A DNA stretch of 64,000 bases from Glycine soja (GCF_004193775.1 NC_041016.1:41746022-41810021); one strand, 5' to 3'. Shown: positions 46,371-58,110, numbered from the stretch's first letter. The notes: generated by a model not told the origin, from the sequence alone. Numbers and translations are program-made.

Positions 46371-47237
46371 TGTCAACCTCAACGAAAGCGGAAAAGAGAG
46401 ACGACTGAGAATCAAAATTTGGGCAAAGAATTTTTTTTAATTTGTATATAGGCTGAGATAATAATATAGAATTTTTCCAAGACAACATTAATTTTTGTAC
46501 CAAAAGTACTAAATATATGTTTTTAAAAAATTTATTTCTTATCTACTAATAAATTTATTTCAATTTTCGAGACCATGTTTCTTGAAAAATTCACAGCTTT
46601 TATAATTAGCATTAAATAATACATTTAAGTTTAAACAAAATAATAAATGCCACCCAAAATTCAAGAACAATAGAAATAAAAAATACAAAAAAGAACCTTT
46701 TTGTTACATGAATAATAAATATTTTATTTAGCAAGTAAAATATTTAAACTTTTATTTTATTTTATTTTATATACTTTTTTTGGAAAACATACCGCCCACA
46801 ATGTTTCTTTTAATTTTCTAAAAAACATGTAAATTCAGGACATGCGAAAGCTTTTCAAGACATAGATTTTACATAATCAAAAGAAAAACTACCGGAAGGA
46901 GAACCATTCATAAGCTAGAAAGACAATCATATTTTCTAATTAGGTTAAAGTACAAATATCAAAAATTGTGTATGATCACAAACATGATGTTCGGGCTAGC
47001 TTTAATCAAGGGATAGATATCATAAACTACACGTGACTAAAGGATCATCAAAAGTTTGGCAGCAAGAGTGATTCATGAAGACAAACATGTCTACACCATC
47101 TAGAACCACACACTAGTACTTTTGAGTTTACAGACATGAATTAGTGTTTGAAATCACTGATTATGAAGCTGAGAGTTTCTCATTTTCCTTTAAGGTTTTC
47201 AAATGAAAGGAACTTAAAAAGGACAGTAAGTCCTAGG
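46371..47237. other. Non-coding AT-rich DNA
   Basis: Nothing recognisable is seen. If the small gene to the left is real, its promoter would lie in the first few hundred bases. Confidence 0.4.
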
Positions 47238-48432
47238 TGTAACATCCTATTTTTCATAAATAAATTAGACAAGATTGTTATTTATAAATAAATAGAGTTT
47301 TAGAAAAAATGATGAGGTCTTTATAATTAAATAAATAAAGATAAATAACTTTATTAATTAAAATAATGGTTTGAGAGAAAATAAAAAGGGTATTTTATTT
47401 ATTAATTTGATAGGATATAAAATAATTTTTTTATAAAATAAAGAAAAAATAGAGTACATAATATGACGTAGCTCCATTTGAAGCTTGTAGGTCTTGGATC
47501 TTCTTCACAAATGGAGTAATTTGCTTCTTGAAGATCAATAGCAGCGTAATGGAGATGGAAGAAAGATGATTGGAGATGCCACTTCAAGGAGAAGATGTGT
47601 CAAGAAAAAACTCACCACCATAGGAAGTCATGGATAAGAGCTTGAAGGTAGGAGAAGATGAATGGAGGAAGAGGGAGAGAAGGAGCACGAAATTTTGTGC
47701 CTCAAATGAGATTTCAACTTTGAAGTGTGATTCTCAAATTATCAAAGTTAAAAAAATGCACATACATGACCTCTATTTATAGCCTAAGTGTCACATAAAA
47801 TTGGAGGGTTCTATTCAAATTTCACTTGAATTTGAAATTCATGAATTTGTGGAGCCAAAGTTTGGAGCCAAAATTTCACTAATTATGATTAGTGAATTTT
47901 AGCTATGGTTTAGCCCACTAATCCAAGATCAAGTCCAAGATTCTCCACTAAGTGTGCTTAGGTGTCATGAGGCATGTAAAGTATGAAGGACATACACAAA
48001 GTGTGACTATATGATGTGACAATGAGGTGTAGCAAGCAAATGCTCACCTCTCCCTCTAAAATTTAATTGGATTGGACTTCTCCCAATTCAATTAAATTTA
48101 TTTCCCAACACACACATCAAATATTTACTTAATGCATGCGAAATTACAAAACTACCCCTAATACAAAAACTAGTCTAGGTGCCGTAAAATACAAGGGCTA
48201 AAAAATCCTACATTTTTAGGATACCCCACCTACATTATGGAGCCCTAAATAAAAGGCCCAAAACTAATGAAATCTTAATCTAATATGTACAAAGATAAGT
48301 GGGCTCATACTTAGCCCATAGGCCCAAAATCTACCATAAGGCTCATGAGAACCCCCAGGACTTCTCTTGCGCCTCTGGCCCAATCTTCTTAGAGTCTCTT
48401 ATCCAATGCCCTTGGGGGGTAGGATTGTATCA
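47238..48432 (-). mobile_element. 3' LTR of a second minus-strand gypsy element
   Basis: 1195 bases, from TGTAACATCCTATTTTTC to GGATTGTATCA in plus sense; on the minus strand it starts TGATACAATCC and ends GGATGTTACA. On the minus strand it is preceded by a very good polypurine tract. No second LTR is present on the right side of the element (50926-52037), so the element is truncated there. Confidence 0.8.
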
Positions 48433-48446
48433 TTCCCTCCCCCTTC
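48433..48446 (-). other. Polypurine tract of the gypsy element
   Basis: On the minus strand GAAGGGGGAGGGAA stands directly before the LTR start TGATACAATCC. Confidence 0.85.
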
Positions 48447-48497
48447 ATAAGGATTTGACCTCAAATCTAGAGGTTCTTGAAACTATGGGCTTCTTCC

Positions 48498-49322
48498 CTA
48501 AACACCTGTAAAAAGAATAAAAACATATAAATTAGTGGTGTTTGGTATGTTGGAGTAAGGTAAGGTCTGAAAACCCATTTCCTGGGAATCTTCCCATGAG
48601 GGAATATGGTTCCTCACCAACTCAATGAGTGGTGCTACAAGTATAGAAAAATATGGGACAAACCTTTTGTAAAAGTTTCTTAAGTCATGGAAGCCCCAAA
48701 TTTTCCTTATACTTGGTGGAGTGGGCCACTCAAGAATGACCTTTGTTTTCTTAGGGTTCATGGGAACCCCTTGATCACTATTTAAAAAATTAAGGAAAGT
48801 AATGCAATAAAACATACATTTTTATGTATTTTCATGTTGATTATTCCTACCAAAAAGTACGACAAACCTAAGGTATCCCATATGAGCACCTAAGTTTCTA
48901 TTGAAACTAAAAATAAAAACAAACCTACCTAATGAGTCCCTATGTATGTGAATCATGAAGATGTTGGATGGATGGGTGATTTTATAAAAGAGGGTTGCAT
49001 CACTCAACACATTCATCATACCACCTATCATAGGGATTCAATGCCTCATAATACCTATTTTGGGCACCAACAAAGCACAAGGAGTTAAGCTTTTACGAAC
49101 CAAACCCTCATCCAACAACTCCTTTACTTGAGGAATAACCTCAAGCTCAAGAGGTATGGCAGTGCTAAGGGATATTTCCCTTGATAGGAAAAGGTAGAAA
49201 GATTGTTTAAGAAGGAATGCTCTTTTGATATCACCTTTTGTTACAAAATGATTTTCCTTCTTAACAATCTTCTTGGAGGAATACTTTTCCTCTTTTTTCT
49301 TCCCCATGGCCTTTGAAGACAA
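48498..49322 (-). pseudogene. Gypsy reverse transcriptase (broken)
   Basis: Minus readings: ELLDEGLVRKSLTPCALLVPK (ending near 49040) is the entry to the reverse transcriptase. RFVFIFSFNRNLGAHMGYLR (about 48925-48865) corresponds to the part after the catalytic centre, but a DD pair is not visible. GVPMNPKKTKVILEWPTPPS and FYKRFVPYFSILVAPLIELV (48765-48600) are the connection to RNase H. RNase H and integrase are missing before the polypurine tract. Several stops and shifts and an internal deletion make it inactive. Confidence 0.75.
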
Positions 49323-49386
49323 GGCCTTACTATCCTTCTTTTTTTTTTTTCTAGTTTTTCTTTCTCATCCCTCTTATCTTTCATAG

Positions 49387-49710
49387 TTAGTTGATCTTTG
49401 GCCACCTGTGAAGGTGTTTGAGGATGCAATACAAATTTAGTGCCAAGATGGGTGAGCGTACCTTCACTTGTAAGTTAACAATAATTTCCCTTTGCTCATT
49501 GAGCCATTGAAGTTTATAAGGTTTTGGGTGGGGAATGATAGTGAGGTTCAACTTGGAAACTAATCTTGTGCTACAACAATTACAACAAGATCCACTATCC
49601 ATAATGAGAGAACAAGTTTTAACTAAAATTTTGCATCTTGTATGAAAGATGTTCTCTCTTTGGGATTGAGATAGATCATAAGATTGACCTCTAAGAAGCC
49701 TTCTAACCAT
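49387..49710 (-). pseudogene. Gypsy protease region
   Basis: The reading QRENIFHTRCKILVKTCSLI followed by MDSGSCCNC and LVSKLNLTIIPHPKPYKLQW matches the aspartic protease of the gypsy group, in which the active site reads xDxGSCxNV. The Asp is present here. The frame overlaps the end of gag by one stop (49710) and is lost after 49387. Confidence 0.7.
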
Positions 49711-50925
49711 TAAGAGGTCACCTTCTTCATGGGGTAAACTTCCTCACTAGACTCTTCACCCCTTACTTCATCTTCACTTCCACTAGAGGAGGGGGAAGAA
49801 GTAGTCTCCTCTTGACTACAATAAATATCTTGACCCCTCATAATCATGGTTTTCTTTGTGGGGCATTGAGAGGCAATGTGACCTCTCCCAAGATATTTGA
49901 AGCATTTAATGTTGCTAGTCCTTTCTTGGGAACTATTCTTAAGGGTGTATTTCTCTATGGTCTTACCCTTATCTTCCTTGGGTTTTGAAGATGCAGCCCC
50001 TAAAATTCCTTGGTCTTGGTCCTTCCTTGGATAAGAGTGAAAGCCATAAGATTTTGAAGAAGGCTTTCTTTTAAGTTGTTGCTCCACTCTTATACAAAGT
50101 TGAACTAGCTCATCTAGGTCCCTATATGGAAAGAGTTCAACCTTGTCCCTCACTTCCATATTAAGCCCACTAAGGAACCTAGCTATGCTTGTTCTTTCCT
50201 CCTCCCTAAGTCCAGATCTTAAAAGGAGTAGTTCCATTTGTTGTCTATATTCTTCGACACTCATACTCCCTTGTCTAAGCCTTTGGAGCTTGTCCATAAG
50301 CTCCCTTTAATAGTAGGAGGGAATGTGCCTCTTCTTAAGGACACTCTTAAGATCATTCCAATACTCTACTGGACGATCCCCATGAATCCTTCATTCCCTA
50401 ACAAGGGAAGCCCACCAATTGAGGGCATACCCTTGAAAGCTAAGGGTAGCCAATGGAACTTTTCTCTCTTCGCTAATATGATGGGAAGCAAGGAGTTGTT
50501 AAACCTTCATTTCTCAATCTAAGTAGGCCTCAACATTATCTTTTCCATTGAAATATGGGAGGCTAATGTTAACCTCTTGAGGCCTTCTATCCTTTTCTCT
50601 TCTTTGGGAATGATGTTTAGTATGTGAACTATGGTGCCCTCTATAATAGTTGCTAAGTTATTCACTTAAACTCTTGCAATAGTCATGACTACTATAGGAG
50701 GCATGTTTTTCTCTTTTCATTTCTTTCATTATTTTTCTTCTTTCTTCCTTTCTTATTTTCTTTCTTTCATCTTGACTTATTTCTTCAACTCTTTTTTTTC
50801 CTTTTTCTTTTCTCTTGTTTTTCTTTCCACAACTTAAGGGATCTCAACTCATCTAATATCTTATACAAGGGATCCTTAGGAGTAGAACCCTCACCATTAA
50901 CAGTAGATGAAGAATGAAGACTCAT
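49710..50925 (-). pseudogene. Gypsy gag
   Basis: The minus ATG at 50925 starts MSLHSSSTVNGEGS, followed by a highly charged Lys/Glu/Arg stretch from an AG-rich region. The gag domain shows LPYFNGKDNVEAYLD and a QGYALNWWASLVRE-like part with in-frame stops, then LRQGSMSVEEYRQQMELLLL from 50270. The zinc knuckle reads CFKYLGRGHIASQC near 49890: the second Cys is Tyr. A Ser/Glu-rich tail ends at 49710. Only the last 195 codons are open. Confidence 0.8.
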
Positions 50926-52037
50926 GTTGGTTCCTAAGTTGTGGTTCTTTCTTGTTGGGGGTTTGAAAACAAAAGGTAAAAGAAACTATGGTTGAAACTA
51001 GCCAAAATAAACACTAAAAGAGGTGTGAAAGATAAGGTAAAAACTAATTGGTAAAAGGCAAGCTATCTAGGCGGTTTGACAATGGAAGTTTGGATGACCA
51101 TATTTAAGATTCCCAACAAAACACTCACTATCCTAAGGGAAAATTGACTAAATTATTACACACAAATGGAAGTTTGGTAACCTATTGGAGGCTCCCAACA
51201 TACTTCCAATGAAAGGCCTTTTTGTTACAAAAACTTGAAAGCAATGAAGGTAAGTAAATTGCCAATTACAAAATTACAAAACAGTCCTCAATTTTGGTGG
51301 TTGTTCTCCCTTTGGTGATTCACTCAATTTGGAGTGTATCTTAGTCCAATAGCTCTTAAGGTGGTTGGCTCCTTGCTTCTTGACTCAAATTCTTCAAGGG
51401 ATGGCACCGATCCTCATTTCCAATTCCCTATATAACAACTCATAAACAAGGAAAAAAAGAGACAAGCAATAACCAAAGACCAAAAAATGAAATGAAAGCT
51501 AAACTAATAGTGTTTTAACAAGACAAATTTTCAAGGATTGTTCAACAATTAAAGCAATGAAAAACACATAAAAGCAAGCAAGGACTCAAAAAGAAACTTA
51601 GAATGGCTCGAGAGTAAAGTAAAATGACTAAAAAAAAAGACTCAAGAAACTTCTAGTTTTGGCACTTGTTTTCACACTAATTTTCAATTGACATTTCAGA
51701 ACTATAATTGGTATAAAATAGGCACCAATTATAGAACAAATTTCGAGCCAAAACAACAAGCACACTTCACTTTCACTTTTTTTTCTTGGACATTGATCTT
51801 TTTGCCAAATTGTGTGATTTTTAGTATTTTTTCCTTTTATCCAAATCACTTGGCTATTTTTTTATTATTTTGACCTATATGTCTAGAAAATTCAGTAAAT
51901 ATTTCAGCTCAAAATTCGTAGTGACCAATTCCTAGTAATTTATACAAGTTTGTATGTTCAAGCTTCCAGCACCAGTGATTTCAACCTAGAATTTATGTTG
52001 CTTAAGGCTTGGATAGATACAATTTGTGTTTGCTTAT
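50926..52037 (-). mobile_element. Leader region of the gypsy element; 5' LTR missing
   Basis: This non-coding DNA upstream of gag contains the duplicated texts GGAAGTTTGG...CCCAACA near 51085 and 51170 and the word GGGATGGCACCGATCCTC near 51400. I see no copy of the 47238-48432 LTR here. The block ends where another LTR family starts (52038). Short open frames at 51628-51873 have no content. Confidence 0.45.
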
Positions 52038-52460
52038 TGTCATACCCTAATTTCGTCCGGAGACCATTGTTTGGTGGCATGCAACCTTCGCTTGACCGCC
52101 TCGAGGTACTTAACATCCATCGTTAGGTAATCCGCAAAGTTCTGCGACATTCCGAAAGTCAAAAAGAAGCATTGTTGCACAATCCGTAAAGTTCCACAAC
52201 ATTTCAGAAGTCAAGAAGAGCCTTGTTGCGTAATCCGTAAAGTTTCACGACATTCCGGAAAGAAAATAGGTGTCGTTACGTAATCCGTAAAGTTCCGTAA
52301 CGTTTCGGGAAGAAACCGGTAAAAACACACGAAACGGAAGTGTATTTAGCAAAATGGGGTGTGTGTAAATAAACAGGAGTGCATTTAGCAAAGGGTGGGG
52401 TGAACTTATCAAGATCCTCCATGTTTTGTTGGAAAATGGGTGATGCTAGGTGCACCAAGC
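52038..52460 (+). mobile_element. 5' part of an LTR of the TGTCATACCC family
   Basis: It starts TGTCATACCCTAATTTCGTC, the forward form of the end seen at 20885. It contains four tandem units with AATCCGTAAAGTTCC and CATTCCGGAAGTC-like text at about 52130-52310. The family text fades near 52460. A full LTR end is not found. Confidence 0.6.
52125..52312 (+). repeat. Four tandem units of about 52 bases
   Basis: AATCCG(C/T)AAAGTT followed by a CGACATT-like word and a GTCAAAAAGAAGC-like word repeats at about 52130, 52181, 52231 and 52281. Confidence 0.75.
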
Positions 52461-52896
52461 AATAATGCTACCCCAGCAATAATGCTAGTGCACCCAACAA
52501 TAATGCTGGTGCACCCAACATTTATTGTGAAAGGCCAAAAATACCCCTGGCCTTAATTTAAAAGATTTTGGTGCACCCAACACCATTTTATGCCTTCCAT
52601 ACACCAGCACAATGAGCTTCCATTTGCATCGCCGCTATTCTTCTTCCCCTACCTCCATTTGTGCTGCCGCTATTCTTATTCCCTTCCCTCGGTGTCATTT
52701 TTGTTGGGCTTTGATCATTCTTCTCCTCCATCGGCATTGTGTACATGGTCCACCGTCGAGGTAAGCTCATTCTCCCCTTTAATGGTATTCTATTCCATTG
52801 CTTGTTTTTAATTTGTTACGGATGTAGTTAACCCGCAATTGTTTGTAGGAAATAGGTTTAGGCTTACGGATGAAGTAGGAAGTAGGTTTGTACATG
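52461..52896. other. Non-coding DNA with short repeats
   Basis: CAATAATGCT followed by a GTGCACCCAACA-like word occurs three to four times at 52461-52525. At 52748 the text ATGGTCCACCGTCGAG followed by GTAAGC looks like a first exon with donor site, but nothing readable follows. Treated as unassigned. Confidence 0.4.
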
Positions 52897-52968
52897 TGGA
52901 TCAAGTTGATCCGTATGAGGCTTTTGGATCAACTTGATCCGCAAGCCTCATACGGATCAAGTTGATCC
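52897..52968. repeat. Large hairpin
   Basis: Arms GGATCAAGTTGATCCGTATG (plus AGGCTT) at 52899-52924 and the reverse complement at 52943-52968 differ at one base. Each arm contains the near-palindrome GGATCAAGTTGATCC, and a third copy lies in the loop (GGATCAACTTGATCC). Confidence 0.85.
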
Positions 52969-53209
52969 GTATGTACATTTTTTTTATAAAAAAAGATGTA
53001 AATAAGTATTTTTGTTTTGAAAAATGTTTCTTATAAGGATTTAGGGTTAATGTTGATTGTTTAGGGTTACTGATGATTGTTTAGGGTTAGTGTTAAGGGT
53101 TTCTATTGTATTATGTTTGAATTCTTTGAACTAGTTGATATTGGTTTTAGATATTTTAGTTTACTAAATTAGTATCACTTTAAAAATTGTACATATGACT
53201 GACTTACGA

Positions 53210-53648
53210 GTAACAAGTAATAAACATATGTGAAATCACTATCTTGAAATGTAAGAATAGTTTCAAATCACGCATTATATACCAAATATGTGTGTCATTA
53301 GAAAATATGAAAATTCCACACACAAGCACACATATAAGAATGGTAATGGTAGGCTAATGATAAAATAGGAACAAAATGCTCCACTTTGGTTTAAGATCGA
53401 ACCCGGGCTACACGAGGAGCACCCCTATAACCCAAATGGTAACAAGTAATAAACATATGTAAGAATAGTTTCAAATCACGCATTATATACCAAATATGTG
53501 TATCATTAGAAAATATGAAAATTCCACACACAAGCACACATATAAGAATGGTAATGGCAAGCTAATGATAAAATAGGAACAAAATGCTCCACTTTAGTTT
53601 AAGATCAAACCTGAGCTACACGAGGAGCACCCGTATAACCCAAATCTC
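53210..53648. repeat. Direct tandem duplication, about 220 bases
   Basis: AACAAGTAATAAACATATGT starts both copies (53210 and 53440), which end with AGGAGCACCC(C/G)TATAACCCAAAT. The second copy lacks about 20 bases after its start. On the minus strand both contain GGGTTCGATCTT or GGTTTGATCTT, similar to a tRNA B box, so a SINE-like origin is possible but unproven. Confidence 0.8.
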
Positions 53649-53989
53649 CTCAGGTTTCATTCGCCCCTAAAAGAAGCAAAACTTAAGTCCTAAAAGCAAA
53701 ACAAGTAGGTCTAAAAGCAAAACAACCAATAAATATCCCAAGCCTGTCTGCAAAATTAAAAACTGTGGATGCTTTAAAGCTTCTATTGTTGCCTTTGCAG
53801 AGATCCAACAGAAGTTGTCGATCCCAAAAATGTTGTCATCAATTAGTCTTACTACTAACAATTTTCAATAAGCAAAAAAGTTCAAAATCTCATAAATGAA
53901 AATTACTATAGATTTGGAATAAGACTTTCCAAAATGACCTGAAAATCAAAACAACTTACGAGCACAAGCACACAAGTTTATGAGCACCT

Positions 53990-55105
53990 GAAAATCAAAT
54001 TACTTTTAGTCTGCAAAAGATTGGCATTCTTGTCGATGTGAAACATGCACAACAAGTTTGTGCACTCAGGGAATACAAATTTCACTGCATTCATCAATGC
54101 TAGGTCTTTGTCAGTCACAATAACTCCAGGGAGGGAATCACGTCTTAAAAATATACCTTAGAACCATTCTGAAGCTCATACCACATTATTAACACGTTCA
54201 CCCTCCAGATATGCTAAATCAGCAGAGAATGTCATCTCCGTTGGTGTCACACCAACAAAGTCAAGTAGTGAGAGTTTGTATCTGTTTGTTTTGTAGGTAC
54301 TATCTATCAAAAACACCAAATTACATGCATTGACTAACTTCACTGCATCAGGGTGACACCAAAATATATCACGTACCACATCTTCATCCTTTAATCTATG
54401 CAAATGAATATATTGATCTCGTTCAAGAAGCTTCATTAGATGTTGCATTTCAGTATCACTTCTTCTAATGGAAGAACATTATGCACTTCTTGCATTGTAT
54501 ATTTGCTTGATTATTGTACAACTATTAGCATTGTATTCCTTCAACGTTAGTAGAATGTTTCTTGGTTTCACCATTAACTTGGTCATATCATCAATAATTG
54601 TCTTTTCATCCTTAGTCAATCGCCCAACGTGTGGATGTCCAACTAATGACTTGGCAATTCATGATTATGAATCCCACACATCAACTTCACCATCCAACCT
54701 TGCCCTCCAACCACTAGTTTCCCACAAAGCTTGAAGGGACACCCACATTTCCTACTCCCAGTATCTTTTCTAACAATCTTTTTTCCTAGACCTATACTAA
54801 CCACTCTTTTCACAACCAATTAACACAAATGAAGTCTTTCCTTTATTACCAGTGTTTGTGTCAGATCTCATAATGACCACCACATATCCATTTTCATGAG
54901 CAACGGATCAAGCCCACTGCAAAACATCATTTCGGGTACCAAACACCTACAACGCAATCCATACAATTTTAGTCTTCTAAGGGACATTGATTTTATGAAA
55001 TTAATAACAATAATCAACATTATTACTTGAGAAGTATTGAACGCATCCGAACAATCAACATGTTGTTCAGCCTTTGCTAGTAGTGAAGGATCAAATACCA
55101 TGCAG
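53990..55105 (-). pseudogene. MULE transposase with FAR1-like zinc region (broken)
   Basis: The minus reading starts near 55060 with VDCSDAFNTSQ. An 80-base intron (donor GTAATA at 55026, acceptor TTGTAG ending 54947) follows, then VFGTRNDVLQWA, a TGA for the next codon, and VVVIMRSDTNTG. The DNA-binding part continues with GSRKCGCPFKLCG and GIHNHELAKSLVGHPHVGRL. The MULE transposase domain reads VRDIFWCHPDAVKL, LVFLIDSTYKTNRYKL (first catalytic Asp) and after a shift VIVTDKDLALMNAV (second Asp) and FPECTNLLCMFHIDKN. It is cut near 53990 before the catalytic Glu. Stops and shifts make it dead. Confidence 0.85.
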
Positions 55106-55159
55106 CTTTAGCCGAAAGACAAATAGGTGATTATTATCTTTAATGTCATTGCCACACCT

Positions 55160-55986
55160 TTAGCACGATGCATCGAAGGAGATATTTCTAGAGCATCTAT
55201 CCTCATTGGTGAGCAAGGAATTCACCCTAAATTTCCATGATAAAATTTGAAATCTCTTTGGCACCTTCAACTTCCAAATATTGTCAAACAAAGGATCAAT
55301 ATTCAAAGCATTAAAATCAAATAGACCTAAATAAGCTTTAGAAACTTTGAAACCACCATCTAAAGAGCCAAGCCAAGACACAAAATTAGCTCCTTTTAAA
55401 GCATTAGAAGGAGGGATAGCTCTACTACGATCACGAACCTGAGAATTGATAATTGGATATAGAATATGGAAATTCCAAAGACCATAAGGTGCAACATAAT
55501 CGCAAACCTTGCGAGTGATGTGGTCGGGGGAGAACATCACACAAGGCACTGTGCATAAGCCTTCCTTCAAATGGAATCCAAATATGATTCCAAAAATCTA
55601 ATGTCCCACCACCAATATTCCAACATAATTTCTTTAGAACTTGGTTCAAACTACTGCATATACCCTTCCAAAAATTAGAGCCCCGGACCGATTAGAGTTA
55701 ATGTTAGAAATAAAAGAATCCCCATAACATTCACCCATTCTTCATCATAAAAGTTGTATTAAACTTCATTGAAATTTTAAGACCTAAACCTCGAATATTT
55801 TTAGGCTTACAAGTATTCTTCCAAGATACTGTGTGAACTTTGTGGTGATTGTCAAAATCTCCCCAAATAAAATTTCTACACTGTTTATCTACCTCATCAT
55901 AAATAGAGTTAATTGGGAAGATTAACCATTTGCTTCACATAAGTAGGAGTGCCTAAAGCACAAATTTAATAGAGTAACTCTACGTG
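55160..55986 (-). pseudogene. LINE reverse transcriptase, C-terminal part
   Basis: Minus readings: ARRVTLLNLCFRHSYLCEAN (55985-55930), CRNFIWGDFDNHHKVHTVSW, then LDFWNHIWIPFEGRLMHSAL (55600) and the zf-RVT domain NIWKLKVPKRFQIL and NSLLTNEDRCSRNISFDASC ending near 55160. The order and text are those of plant non-LTR elements. It is interrupted at 55987 by a solo Copia LTR and continues at 57539. Confidence 0.8.
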
Positions 55987-55991
55987 CAAAG

Positions 55992-57533
55992 TGTTGGGAA
56001 TAAATTTGTATGCCCACGATCCAAGTCATCATGTAATCAATTCTAATTTTAATAATAAAGTATTATTTTATTTTCATTGTCATATTTCATTATTTGATTA
56101 AATGGTCTATTTGATAATGTCCTTGATTAAAATTAAAGACTTGTTATTATAATAGTGATTATGATAATGAGAAACTAGTTTGTTCTAATTTTAATCTAAA
56201 CCGTTCTTGAGCATAGGATTATTGTAAATAAGATATCAATAATCCAGATAGATTAATATATATGTGATAGTATTTATTGGATAAATATTAATAGATCTCA
56301 TTTATTAATTTGCATATATAAATGAGTCATATGTTGATGTGATCATTGAACTGACTCAATCGAAATTTTCTAATGGTTAAAATTTACCATAAAATGTCAA
56401 TAGAAAATTCTCAAGAAGAGGTATAAATAGCTTTCTTTGACCTAAGATTGTCATAGTAATTAACAGGTTATTTGTTGTATTTTGATTCCTGACACCTAAT
56501 GTTTTAGAGCACTTGTTGAATGAATATTGGATATGATTAAATACCTGTAGAATTAATGATTAATCAAGAAGGAGTCCATCAACTCTTGGTAATGAGTTTG
56601 AGCTCTATGAATAAAATTATATCCTAGCCAAGAAAAGTAAATGAAAGAAGAAATGAGTTTCTTAAGTCATTATGAGTTAACTCAAAAGGGTTTGACAGTA
56701 ATACCATACTCTAGAGTTAACCTAGAGCTGTAAAGATGGAAAAAATTATTACACTACTCTTCTAATGGTTCTTGAAAGTAAAATGTTACTTCATGTTATC
56801 CGGATGTTAAGGAGTGTTGCTAGATGCCTACCTTAATTAGTATATTAATTTGATTAATATATTACCGGCTTAGTATTGAACCTACGAGGTCACACACAAA
56901 CGAGTGTTCTAATCTCTGTTAAAGAAATTATTTTAATATTTGATGATTAATTAAATTAGAGAATTTAATATGATCAAATGATTAATTGATTTCAAAAAGG
57001 TGGAATATTATTATATTTTTGCTAGCACTCAAAATATAAATAATATGAAAGATTTGGTGAAAGAAGAGAAACAAACATGTATGATTTTGTATTTGGAATT
57101 TGGGTTGAAAAGGCGGGTAGATATAAGTTTGACTTAGTCAATTATTATTTCAATTTTAATTGCTTAATGGTTAGCAATAAAAGGTAACAATAAATAATAT
57201 AGCTTAAAAAAGGATACTATCAATAATGATTTTGATTTGATCAGAAATTTGGTATCCTTAGCGTGCTATAAATAGAGCCGTAGGCTGCACATTGAAATAA
57301 TCTCAATATCACTTCTCTATTCTTATTTTTTCACTTGTCAAAGTTGTTGGCGAATAGAGGTTAGTCTCGATGTGGATACACGTAGAGTCTTCACACTATT
57401 GAAGAATTTTTATGCTTCAAGAGCTCATCAATAGGTACATTTTTTAATATGTCATCGGTTTATAATATAATTTAAATACAAAATAGATTCTTTTATTCCA
57501 CAATGTGTTTTTTGAACACCCTTTTTTCTTACA
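55992..57533. mobile_element. Solo Copia-type LTR inserted in the LINE, CAAAG target duplication
   Basis: TGTTGGGAATAAATTTG at the left and CACCCTTTTTTCTTACA at the right bound 1542 bases with no coding text. CAAAG stands on both sides (55987-55991 and 57534-57538). Removing the block and one CAAAG joins the LINE reading (RKARKLSF to ARRVTLL) in frame. A TATAAATAG box lies near 57268. The TG...CA ends do not by themselves give orientation; TATA placement and the CCCACGATCC lead suggest plus. Confidence 0.9.
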
Positions 57534-57816
57534 CAAAGGATAGTTTCCTTGCCTTCCTAAAGAAGAGTCTTCGATTCACCTTGTTGACAACGAACTTGAA
57601 AGAATTTTTGTTAATCCTTGTATGAAGAATAAGAATACCAAGGTGTTTTTTCTTGTTGGCACCCTTTTGCAGATTTAATTCCAGGTTTTGTCTCCCTTTT
57701 CTCACAATATATTTTTAGCCCACTTTAGCAATAGGCGTTTTTCCCTTTATTCTCTTCCTTAATTTCCTTTATTAACTCCTTTGCCTCCTATGGACCCACC
57801 TGACTTGTTCACCATT
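57534..57816 (-). pseudogene. LINE reverse transcriptase, upstream part
   Basis: On the minus strand KHLGILILHTRINKNSFKF and VVNKVNRRLFFRKARKLSF (57650-57539) form the thumb-side part of a LINE reverse transcriptase. The reading is lost upstream of about 57660. The remnant ends at the CACTA element's first base (57817). Confidence 0.75.
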
Positions 57817-57829
57817 CACTACTACAAAA

Positions 57830-58110
57830 ATCAGTTTTAACATCGACAGATTAACAGATGTTAACATAAATATGGTGGCATAATTGTAAATAATGTGTAT
57901 CCGTTAACATCGATTTTGTAGAAAACCGATGTTAACGAAGTGACGTTAACATTGGTTCTGTGAAAACTGATGTTAATGTCACTTTGTTAACATCAGTTTT
58001 CAGAAAACCGATGTTAACTTATGATCAGTTAACATCGGTTTTTTTGAATAAAACCAATGTTAACGTTAACATCAATTTGTTAACATCGGTTTTTTTTTAT
58101 TGAAAACTGA
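57830..58110. repeat. CACTA subterminal repeats
   Basis: About fourteen copies of TTAACATCGGTTTT or its reverse complement, many arranged as palindromic pairs (for example AACATCGATTTTGTAGAAAA then CCGATGTT). They include variants AACATCAG and AACATTGG. In En/Spm elements such motifs bind the element's own TnpA protein. The small element at 38926-39214 has the same motif. Confidence 0.9.

Noticed and set aside
52740..52770. Possible first exon (ATGGTCCACCGTCGAG before GTAAGC)
   Set aside because: A single donor-like site without a readable second exon is not enough to call a gene.
54468..54734. 88-codon plus-strand frame with hydrophobic segments
   Set aside because: It is the antisense of the MULE DNA-binding region.
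57830..58110. Regularly repeated short palindromes resembling a CRISPR array
   Set aside because: The repeats are short, variable and in both orientations, spacers are irregular, and they sit at a CACTA tip in plant DNA.
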